Positions 8,022 through 14,306 of a DNA stretch of 24,244 nt are shown here, piece by piece (within the stretch, counting starts at the first letter, position 1; the number at the start of each line of letters is the position of its first letter). The DNA is from Succinatimonas sp. UBA6849 (GTDB taxonomy: Bacteria > Pseudomonadota > Gammaproteobacteria > Enterobacterales > Succinivibrionaceae): assembly GCA_002449335.1 (NCBI GenBank), contig DKDL01000069.1, positions 1 through 24,244 on the forward strand, read 5' to 3'. Under the pieces are notes generated by a model that saw only the letters and a list, made by a program, of their open reading frames with translations, made no database searches and was not told where the DNA came from. A program made the position numbers and the translations under genes.

Positions 8022-8477
8022 CTAAATTCCTGTAGAACCGAAGCCTTTAACTCCTCGCTCTGATTCCTCTTCAAAGTGATCGGTAATTTCTAGGTTTGCA
8101 TGCAGAACAGGCACAAATAACATTTGCGCTACTCTGTCTCCAATGCAGATCTTAAAAGGCTCATTAGAGTGATTCCATAAAGGCATCATCAAAGGTCCTT
8201 GATAGTCAGCATCAATGACACCTGTAAGATTACTTAAAACAATGCCATGTTTATATCCAAGACCAGATCTTGGAACGATTAGTGCGGTTACATTAGGATC
8301 TGCAATATGCATTGCAAATCCTGTATTAACCATTTTCACTTCACCTGGATTTAGCACAAAATCACTATCAACCATGGCTCTTAAGTCCATTCCTGCTGAT
8401 AGTGTTGTCTCGTATTGAGGAAGTGGAAATTCACTGCCCAATCTCTTGTCTAAGATTTTTATTTTTATATTCAGCAT
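8022..8477 (-). CDS. dut: dUTP diphosphatase
   Basis: It hydrolyses dUTP to dUMP and pyrophosphate, keeping uracil out of DNA and feeding dTMP synthesis. The five trimeric dUTPase motifs are in order: AGMDLRA, PRSGLG, GVIDADYQGPL (catalytic Asp and uracil-binding Tyr), RVAQMLF, and the C-terminal P-loop-like RGVKGFGSTG. At 151 residues the length is normal. The start lies three bases after the coaBC stop, reproducing the coaBC-dut pair of enterobacteria. Confidence 0.96.
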   Translation of the reverse strand: MLNIKIKILDKRLGSEFPLPQYETTLSAGMDLRAMVDSDFVLNPGEVKMVNTGFAMHIADPNVTALIVPRSGLGYKHGIVLSNLTGVIDADYQGPLMMPLWNHSNEPFKICIGDRVAQMLFVPVLHANLEITDHFEEESERGVKGFGSTGI

Positions 8478-8480
8478 GTT

Positions 8481-9788
8481 TTAGTTCTTTTTTGCGGCCT
8501 TGAAGATTAGTTCCATTAAGCAAGCTGCGATATTAGCTTTAGACTGCTTGTCAAAGTGAGCAACCTTTCCGTCTTTATCAAATACAGTAACTTCATTGTT
8601 GTCGCTGTTAAAGCCGATGTCCTGTCTTGAAACATCATTTAGCACGATAAGATCAAGATTCTTTCTTTCAAGCTTCTCTTTAGCATGCTCTTCACCGTTA
8701 TTGGTTTCAGCAGCAAAGCCTACTGTAAATGGACGGTTTACTTCTCTCTTACCAACAGTTGCAAGAATATCTGGGTTCTTAACAAGCTTTAGAGTAATTG
8801 AATCAGTGTCATCAGTCTTCTTGATCTTAATAGGTGATACGTTTTCAACTCTAAAGTCTGCAACAGCTGCCGTACCAATCATAATATCTGTCTTGGTTAC
8901 AAACTCTTCTACAGCATGCAACATCTGTACAGCACTCTTTACATCAATTCTTCTTACTCCTTTTGGAGTTGGAAGATCAACAGGACCTGCAATTAAGGTT
9001 ACGTCAGCACCTAGAGCGCTAGCAGCTTCTGCCATATAAAATCCCATCTTGCCTGAGCTGTTATTAGAAATGTAGCGAACTGGATCGATTGGTTCTTCGG
9101 TTGGACCTGCTGTAATTAGAACCTTAAAGCCTACACCAAATGATTTAGGTAATAACTTAGTTTGTGTAAGCTCAAGAGGACTTTGAGGTGATGGTAATCT
9201 TTCCTGATTATTCTCAATTAGACCTGGTTTTGATTCGATGCGGTTAGCGAAGATAGAACAAACATCTTCATATAACTCTTCAGGCTCTTTCATTCTGCCA
9301 GGACCAAAGGTACCACAGGCAAGCTCACCTGAAGCTGGAGTAATGACATAAATACCACGTCTTAGAAGAGTCTTTAAATTATCTTGTGTAGCAAGGTTAT
9401 TGAACATATTGGTGTTCATAGCAGGAGCTACAACAATTGGACAAGTAGCTGCTAAAGTAACAGCTGTTAACATGTTATCAGCAAAACCAGCAGCAATCTT
9501 TGCAATTGTGTTGGCAGTAGCAGGCGCAATTAAGACCATATCAGCATTAGTTGCTAAAGAAATATGGGAAATGCTCTTACTATCTTCAAAAATATCAACA
9601 CTTACAGGATGTCCTGATAAGGCTTCGAAAGTAGATTTTCCAACTAGTTTTGTGGCAGCTTCAGTCATGCAGACATATACGTCTGCTCCACCTTTTATTA
9701 GAAGACGGCAAAGAGTACATGCCTTGTATGCAGCAATTCCTCCTGTCACACCCAAAACTATTTTGCGATTTTTTAGTTGAGTATCCAT
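8481..9788 (-). CDS. coaBC: Bifunctional phosphopantothenoylcysteine synthetase/decarboxylase
   Basis: It carries out two steps of coenzyme A synthesis: joining 4'-phosphopantothenate to cysteine, then decarboxylating the product. The N-terminal flavoprotein (CoaC) half has His75 in SHISLA, Asn125 in PAMNTNMF and Cys158 in GELACG, the same numbering as the known E. coli catalytic residues. The CoaB half begins near residue 225 (KVLITAGPTEEPIDPVR) and has NNSSGKMG and AAVADFRV. At 435 residues it is slightly longer than the E. coli protein because of the inter-domain linker. GGAG lies ahead of the ATG. Confidence 0.96.
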   Translation of the reverse strand: MDTQLKNRKIVLGVTGGIAAYKACTLCRLLIKGGADVYVCMTEAATKLVGKSTFEALSGHPVSVDIFEDSKSISHISLATNADMVLIAPATANTIAKIAAGFADNMLTAVTLAATCPIVVAPAMNTNMFNNLATQDNLKTLLRRGIYVITPASGELACGTFGPGRMKEPEELYEDVCSIFANRIESKPGLIENNQERLPSPQSPLELTQTKLLPKSFGVGFKVLITAGPTEEPIDPVRYISNNSSGKMGFYMAEAASALGADVTLIAGPVDLPTPKGVRRIDVKSAVQMLHAVEEFVTKTDIMIGTAAVADFRVENVSPIKIKKTDDTDSITLKLVKNPDILATVGKREVNRPFTVGFAAETNNGEEHAKEKLERKNLDLIVLNDVSRQDIGFNSDNNEVTVFDKDGKVAHFDKQSKANIAACLMELIFKAAKKN

Positions 9789-10122
9789 TTTGACATCTCC
9801 ATTGGTGAAAATTAGATTCTAACTAACAGATTATACAGAACTTTATTAATAATTAATCGTGATTAATTATCAACATTGATTTTGTCATGTTATTAATATA
9901 CAATGTACAGTTACCACGAAACGAGGGTGAATCTTTGTTTGCCCTATGTATTGTCAAAGTCTCGTATAATTTAAGCCTAAAGTTGTTCTAAAAATTAATA
10001 TTTTTTAGGATATAGTCTTCTTTTGTGTTAGAATACGTGCACTTTGTTTGACCTATTAATCAATCTCAGCGTGATGCTGATTTTGAGATGTATTAATTTA
10101 ATTTTTTGGAGTGTGAGATAAC
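9789..10122. promoter_or_regulatory. Divergent control region between coaBC and rpmB
   Basis: No gene is seen in these 334 bases. On the minus strand a TATAAT (9830-9835) is a good -10 for coaBC. Just upstream of it, a palindrome with perfect 10-base arms ATAATTAATC / GATTAATTAT and a 2-base centre spans 9849-9870, covering the expected -35 position. On the plus strand, candidate rpmB promoters are TTGTTC-N17-TAGGAT (9983-10011), a TATAAT at 9965-9970 without a good -35, and a TAGAAT at 10029-10034. A short ATCTCA/TGAGAT inverted repeat (10063-10089) lies in the probable rpmB leader. E. coli has radC next to rpmB; it is missing here. Confidence 0.45.
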
Positions 10123-10359
10123 ATGTCCAGAGTTTGCCAAGTTACGGGCAAGCGCCCAGCTGTGGGTAACCTACGTTCCCACGCAAAGAATGCGGCTAAG
10201 CGTCGTTTTCTTCCTAATTTAAAATATCACCGTTTCTGGGTTGAGAGTGAAGGTCGTTTCGTAAGACTTCGCGTTTCAACTAAAGGTATGCGTATCATTG
10301 ATAAGAACGGCATCGATGCTGTTTTAGCAGATATGCGCGCAAACGGCGTTAGAGTTTAA
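10123..10359 (+). CDS. rpmB: 50S ribosomal protein L28
   Basis: A 78-residue basic protein starting MSRVCQVTGKRP with the L28 signature NLRSHAKNAAKRRFLPNL. It is a large-subunit protein near the E site and 23S rRNA. rpmG follows after 11 bases with AGGAG in the gap, giving the conserved rpmB-rpmG operon. Confidence 0.97.
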   Translation: MSRVCQVTGKRPAVGNLRSHAKNAAKRRFLPNLKYHRFWVESEGRFVRLRVSTKGMRIIDKNGIDAVLADMRANGVRV

Positions 10360-10370
10360 AGGAGACTAAA

Positions 10371-10541
10371 ATGGCTAAGAAAGGCGGTCGTGAAAAGATC
10401 CGTTTAAATTCAACAGCAGGTACTGGTCACTTCTACACAACTGATAAGAATCGTCGTACTACTCCAGGTAAGATGGAGATGATGAAGTACGATCCAGTTG
10501 TTCGCCAGCACGTACTGTACAAAGAAGGCAAGATTAAGTAA
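10371..10541 (+). CDS. rpmG: 50S ribosomal protein L33
   Basis: A 56-codon gene starting ATG at 10371 after AAAGGAGACTAAA. The product begins MAKKGGREKIRL, contains TAGTGHFYTTDKNRRT and ends RQHVLYKEGKIK, nearly the same as E. coli L33. It has no cysteines, so it is the zinc-free form of L33. It ends the rpmB operon ahead of a strong terminator. Confidence 0.97.
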   Translation: MAKKGGREKIRLNSTAGTGHFYTTDKNRRTTPGKMEMMKYDPVVRQHVLYKEGKIK

Positions 10542-10555
10542 TTAATTCTTGAATG

Positions 10556-10603
10556 AACTTTTGCAAAAGTTTATTTAAGCCTCAGCTTCGGCTGGGGCTT
10601 TTT
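10556..10603 (+). terminator. Terminator of rpmB-rpmG, with a preceding palindrome
   Basis: AGCCTCAGC-TTCG-GCTGGGGCT (10578-10599) forms a UUCG-capped stem with one wobble pair, and the T run reaches 10603. The 16-base perfect palindrome AACTTTTGCAAAAGTT (10556-10571) lies just before it and could form an extra 3' hairpin. Confidence 0.9.
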
Positions 10604-10605
10604 GT

Positions 10606-10922
10606 TGCTATGCACACTCCAAAAATCCTTCCTAACTATCTAATTCCATTCTGAAATTTCTGAAATCGCAATTTAAAAGCACTCTTTTTACGAGTTTAAA
10701 ATTTCTAATTTTAAGCTAAGTAATTAATATGTATAATGTCTAAGCTTTTATATTAATTACTTTGTTGAACAAAATTTTCATATTTAGCAAAAATTTGTTA
10801 CTACATAAAATTAAAAAGTGATAAAATCCATATAAAAGCTGTTTGATAAGAAAATTATTAACAGTTTTCTTTCAAACTTAAAATAATTAATTTTTTTATT
10901 CGAGAGTATTCGAAAGGAAAAG
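10606..10922 (+). promoter_or_regulatory. ompA upstream region and probable long 5' leader
   Basis: No gene is seen in these very AT-rich 317 bases. A TATAAT lies at 10732-10737. It is bracketed by a perfect 13-base inverted repeat, AAGTAATTAATAT (10718-10730) and ATATTAATTACTT (10750-10762), so the -10 box and expected start sit in the 19-base interval between the arms. If this promoter is used, the leader is about 180 bases. An imperfect stem (AACAAAATTTT with AAAAATTTGTT, 10768-10799) lies in that leader. E. coli ompA also has a long structured leader. The ribosome site is GAAAGGA at 10912-10918. Confidence 0.4.
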
Positions 10923-11975
10923 ATGATGAAAACTAAGTTATTAGCTTTAGCAGTTTCAGCAGCAGTTGTTTCATTCTCAGCAAATGCAGCTGTTGAAGAT
11001 ACATGGTCATTAGGTGCATCAGCAGGTTGGAGCCACGTTTTTGATAGTGGTTTAGACAATTCTTTTGACGGCCTTCAGACTGAAGTTTCAGACAAGAATG
11101 GTTATGGCTTCAAGTTAAACGGTGAGTACAACTTCACTGATTGGTTCGCTTTAGGTTTAGGTTATGACTACTTAAACGGTTCAAAGATCAAAGCAACTGA
11201 TTTTGAAGAGTTCTATTCTGACGAAGCAAAGCTTCACTCAAATACTATTGAAGCTTACGGCCGTTTCGCTTTACCTTTAGATACTAACGGTTCAGATATC
11301 TTCTTCAAGGTTGGTCCTACCTGGAACAGATCAACAGTTGATGGTCAGGACTTCACTCAGTGGGGCGCAGTTCTTGGTTTAGGCGGCCAGTGGGCACTTA
11401 ACGAGAGCGTAGCAATCCGTGCTGGTTATGATTACCTATACAGAACCTTACACAGCAATGATAACGGTGCAAGATTAAGCAACGGTTTATTATATGTTGG
11501 CGTACAGTACACCTTCGGTGCTCCAGCTCCTGTAGCTCCAGCTCCAGTAGCAGCTCCAGTTGAGAAGAAGACTGTTCGTGTAACTGAGAACCACAGCTTA
11601 GCAGCTGGTTTATTATTCCCATTTGATGGTTCAACCTTATCATCACAGGGTAAGAAAGCAATCTCTGATGTTGTAGCTTCATCAAAGAACTTACAGAACA
11701 CCGAATTCGAAGTTTACGGTTATACCGACCGTATCGGTTCAGATGCTTACAACCAGAAGTTATCACAAAAGCGTGCTGATGCAGTAACCTCAGAGTTACA
11801 GGCAGAGGGCGTAAACACTGTTAAGGCTTCACAGGGTCGTGGTAAAGCTTCTCCTGTAACTGGCAACAAGTGCGATTCAGTAAAGGGTCGTCAGGCTGTT
11901 ATCGACTGCTTAGCACCAGATCGTCGTGTTGAGATTGTTGTTACCGGTGATACCGTTAAAGAAGAGCAGGAATAA
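10923..11975 (+). CDS. ompA: OmpA family outer membrane porin
   Basis: A 350-residue outer-membrane protein. A signal peptide of about 22 residues (MMKTKLLALAVSAAVVSFSA, then NA) ends in an Ala-x-Ala site before AVEDTW. The eight-stranded N-terminal barrel runs to about residue 200, ending in VGVQYTFG. A Pro-Ala-rich hinge (APAPVAPAPVAAPVEKK) leads to the peptidoglycan-binding OmpA_C domain, with LFPFDGSTL, YGYTDRIGSDAYNQKLSQKRAD, and a cysteine pair in NKCDSVKGRQAVIDCL like that of E. coli OmpA. It anchors the outer membrane to the wall. The first of two tandem ATGs is given as the start. Confidence 0.95.
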   Translation: MMKTKLLALAVSAAVVSFSANAAVEDTWSLGASAGWSHVFDSGLDNSFDGLQTEVSDKNGYGFKLNGEYNFTDWFALGLGYDYLNGSKIKATDFEEFYSDEAKLHSNTIEAYGRFALPLDTNGSDIFFKVGPTWNRSTVDGQDFTQWGAVLGLGGQWALNESVAIRAGYDYLYRTLHSNDNGARLSNGLLYVGVQYTFGAPAPVAPAPVAAPVEKKTVRVTENHSLAAGLLFPFDGSTLSSQGKKAISDVVASSKNLQNTEFEVYGYTDRIGSDAYNQKLSQKRADAVTSELQAEGVNTVKASQGRGKASPVTGNKCDSVKGRQAVIDCLAPDRRVEIVVTGDTVKEEQE

Positions 11976-11978
11976 TAT

Positions 11979-12010
11979 CTAACTAATCTACTATATAGTT
12001 ATTTAGTTAG
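11979..12010 (+). repeat. Inverted repeat after ompA
   Basis: CTAACTAA (11979-11986) and TTAGTTAG (12003-12010) are perfect 8-base arms with a 16-base interval, just after the ompA stop codon. No T run follows directly. It may be a 3' stabilising hairpin ahead of the real terminator. Confidence 0.5.
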
Positions 12011-12023
12011 TAATTTCCTAAAG

Positions 12024-12049
12024 AAAACCCAGCGAAAGCTGGGTTTTTT
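12024..12049 (+). terminator. Terminator of ompA
   Basis: AAAACCCAGC-GAAA-GCTGGGTTTT with a GNRA tetraloop and a T run to 12049. Confidence 0.92.
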
Positions 12050-12072
12050 GTTGCTGTATTGAAGGAAACAAC

Positions 12073-12097
12073 AAAAAACGCTACCGAAGTAGCGTTT
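12073..12097 (-). terminator. Terminator of the rpoZ-spoT-pldB-COG0523 block
   Basis: On the minus strand, AAACGCTAC-TTCG-GTAGCGTTT is followed by a run of T (the A run at 12073-12078 on the plus strand). It lies 21 bases past the COG0523 stop codon and back to back with the ompA terminator. Confidence 0.88.
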
Positions 12098-12118
12098 CAT
12101 TCGAAAATGATGAGTTGA

Positions 12119-13264
12119 CTATTCGTCAGCCTTTTCAATTCCATCAATCATTTGCTGGTAATAAGATACAGCAGCACTGTCAGGATTTAGCATTACTTCT
12201 TTGAACATATGCTTAATCTGCTCTAAAACAGAGGCTCTGCAGATAAATACCAACTGAGACTTCTTCTCCCCTTCAGGCCATTCTTTTAGCTCTGCTAGAG
12301 GATATAAATTGCCTAATACGCCATGGATAACGATTGGCTTGTCCTGTCCTTTAAGATCAATGATACCTTTGATTCTTAAAATAGAATCGCCATACTGATC
12401 CTGAACGGTTGAAATTCCTGATAATAAAGCCAATGGCTCAATAGGCTCATCAAACTCTAAACAGAATGAATCAATGTCAGAGTGAGCGATAATCTTAGGT
12501 TTTGAAACACCGATAGCACCGTTTACAGAAGCAGGACGAAATGATGAAGCTAAGTTAGGTGACTTGATGTTAAGCCATGAGGTAACTTTCTTATCATACG
12601 CCTGATTAGCATTCTTATAAGGACCAATATCAAATAAGATCTTAGGTGAGATATTGCCTTTTACAGCAGGGAAGATCTTAGCAGAAGGATTAATCTTTGC
12701 TGTGATTTCGTAAATAGCATCTAACTCGTCAGAATCAATAAGATCTGTTTTACTTACAATTACGATATCAGCTAATGCGATCTGTTTTACAGCTTCGTAC
12801 TGTTTCTTTAACTGCTCTCTTACAAACATACCATCTAGAACAGTGATAGTACCGTCATGGTAGTAATGATCTAAGAGGAAATCGTCATTATTTAAAGTAC
12901 CGATGACACCTGCAGGATCAGCTAAACCTGTAGTCTCAATAATTACTCTCTTGAAGGCTGGAATATCGCCTCTTTGAGCTTTGATAAAGTTAGTTGCTAA
13001 ACTGTCTACTAAAGCACCCTGTAAAGAGCAACAGATGCATCCAGACTGTAAAAGTACAACTGATGAATCAACAGCTTCTACAAGCTCATGATCTAAACCA
13101 ACATCACCAAATTCGTTGATAAGAACTAATGTATCTTTGAATTCAGGGCTGTTTACCCAATGATTTAATAAAGTAGTTTTACCGCTTCCTAAAAAGCCAG
13201 TAATGATATTGACGGGGATCTTGTTCTCGTCGTTATCTGCAGTATTTTCTGCGTTGTCTGACAT
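12119..13264 (-). CDS. COG0523 (CobW/YjiA-type) G3E GTPase
   Basis: A 381-residue P-loop GTPase of the CobW/YjiA/ZNG family, most of whose studied members act in zinc, cobalt or iron homeostasis or metallocofactor delivery. The Walker A GFLGSGKTT is at residues 23-31. The metal-binding CxCC motif is Cys76-Ile-Cys78-Cys79. The guanine motif SKTD follows in IVIVSKTDLID, and a CobW C-terminal domain includes GIIDLKGQDKP. An acidic N-terminal lead of about 15 residues precedes the GTPase. Its start lies 11 bases after pldB, so it ends the spoT-pldB unit. The metal and client are not evident. Confidence 0.88.
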   Translation of the reverse strand: MSDNAENTADNDENKIPVNIITGFLGSGKTTLLNHWVNSPEFKDTLVLINEFGDVGLDHELVEAVDSSVVLLQSGCICCSLQGALVDSLATNFIKAQRGDIPAFKRVIIETTGLADPAGVIGTLNNDDFLLDHYYHDGTITVLDGMFVREQLKKQYEAVKQIALADIVIVSKTDLIDSDELDAIYEITAKINPSAKIFPAVKGNISPKILFDIGPYKNANQAYDKKVTSWLNIKSPNLASSFRPASVNGAIGVSKPKIIAHSDIDSFCLEFDEPIEPLALLSGISTVQDQYGDSILRIKGIIDLKGQDKPIVIHGVLGNLYPLAELKEWPEGEKKSQLVFICRASVLEQIKHMFKEVMLNPDSAAVSYYQQMIDGIEKADE

Positions 13265-13275
13265 GGTTAATTATC

Positions 13276-14238
13276 CTAATCAAATAGAAAATCTAATGCG
13301 TTTGACAATGATCTTATCCTAAATTCGTCACTTTCGTTAATTAAATCATGATAAGCATTATCAATTATTTCAAATTTAGGAGGTACAGGATCTCCTTGAT
13401 GATTTTCAAAGAAATGTTCAGCAACAGCTGTACTTACAACTTTGTCGTCACCAGCGCTCTGGCAATACACCGGAATGGTGAAGGTAAAGGTTGAATCAAT
13501 GATCTCCATTTGCTTGCGCATAGCTTCTTTTACAAAGCGATAGGTAGGTCCTCCGATAGTAAGTTCGGGGTGCTTGGCATAATAGTCATGGTAAGCTTCA
13601 TATCGCTCTTTACAGTGACTGTGGTGATTGATATCAAAAGGAGTCTTTTTATATTCTTTACCGTGAGGAGTATACAGAGTTGAAAGAATTGGTAATGACC
13701 CAAAGGTCATTACTAATGTTGTTAATAGAGGTTTTGGAAGATTAAAAAATGGCCACAGATATGGAGCAATTAAAGCTGCTTTTGAAGGTTTGTTTTTAAA
13801 GTTCTTAATAATGTCTAAAGAAACTAAGCCACCTAAAGAGAAAGCTAAAAGCTTATAGTTTTTGATGTTTAGCTTGTCTAGCATAAACAAATCGTCTTTA
13901 GCTAAATCCTCAAAATGATTGATATGACATTTTTGAAGATCCTGTAATAGTCTAGTGGATTCAGCCTGACCTCGTGCAAACAAGATCACAGCTGAGATCT
14001 TTAACAGATTAAGAGTATAGAGAAATTCAGCAAATTTATGTGGAATTTCTCCTCTTCCTGGAATAATAACCAAGGTATCTGTCGCATCATCAGCATCCAT
14101 TTTAGCTGCGGTTACGGTATAACCATCTCTGGTTTTAAAAGTAAGTTTTTGGACTTTGCTTTTATAGAAGTCTTCGATATCAGAGCGCTCTTTTTCTAGA
14201 GCTTCAGTGGAGAGAAAAGAATCTTCAAATCTATTCAT
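13276..14238 (-). CDS. pldB: Alpha/beta hydrolase, PldB-like lysophospholipase
   Basis: A 320-residue serine hydrolase. The likely nucleophile is Ser in AFSLGG (G-x-S-x-G with Ala in the first position). The acid is in SAGDDKVV and the histidine in NAYHDLINE. GGPTYRFVKEA and the FARGQAES turn match E. coli PldB (lysophospholipase L2), which removes the remaining acyl chain from lysophospholipids at the inner membrane. The ATG at 14238 fits the family N-terminus; an in-frame GTG at 14274 would add 12 residues. Ribosome sites are weak for both, and a 10-bp inverted repeat lies in front. The enzyme specificity is inferred. Confidence 0.75.
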   Translation of the reverse strand: MNRFEDSFLSTEALEKERSDIEDFYKSKVQKLTFKTRDGYTVTAAKMDADDATDTLVIIPGRGEIPHKFAEFLYTLNLLKISAVILFARGQAESTRLLQDLQKCHINHFEDLAKDDLFMLDKLNIKNYKLLAFSLGGLVSLDIIKNFKNKPSKAALIAPYLWPFFNLPKPLLTTLVMTFGSLPILSTLYTPHGKEYKKTPFDINHHSHCKERYEAYHDYYAKHPELTIGGPTYRFVKEAMRKQMEIIDSTFTFTIPVYCQSAGDDKVVSTAVAEHFFENHQGDPVPPKFEIIDNAYHDLINESDEFRIRSLSNALDFLFD

Positions 14239-14243
14239 ATAAG

Positions 14244-14276
14244 TTGTGTATATCCTCAATGTCTGTATATACACAA
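14244..14276 (-). promoter_or_regulatory. Inverted repeat ahead of pldB
   Basis: On the minus strand TTGTGTATAT (14276-14267) and ATATACACAA (14253-14244) are perfect 10-base arms around a 13-base loop that holds the nearest GAGG. The structure ends five bases before the ATG, so as RNA it could control translation; as DNA it could be an operator. Confidence 0.45.
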
Positions 14277-14306
14277 TATATGATTTGAGTGTAAATTAAA
14301 ATAGCG

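Noticed and set aside
8596..9780. Plus-strand open frames of 126-147 codons across coaBC
   Set aside because: They lie entirely within coaBC, whose catalytic residues are complete, and have low-complexity Ser/Ala-rich translations typical of antisense shadow frames.
10811..11059. Minus-strand 82-codon frame over the ompA start
   Set aside because: It overlaps the ompA signal peptide and upstream region antisense, and shows no recognisable domain.
11398..11766. Minus-strand open frame of 122 codons within ompA
   Set aside because: It is antisense to a well-conserved OmpA C-terminal domain, has a biased Leu/His/Arg composition, and no ribosome site.
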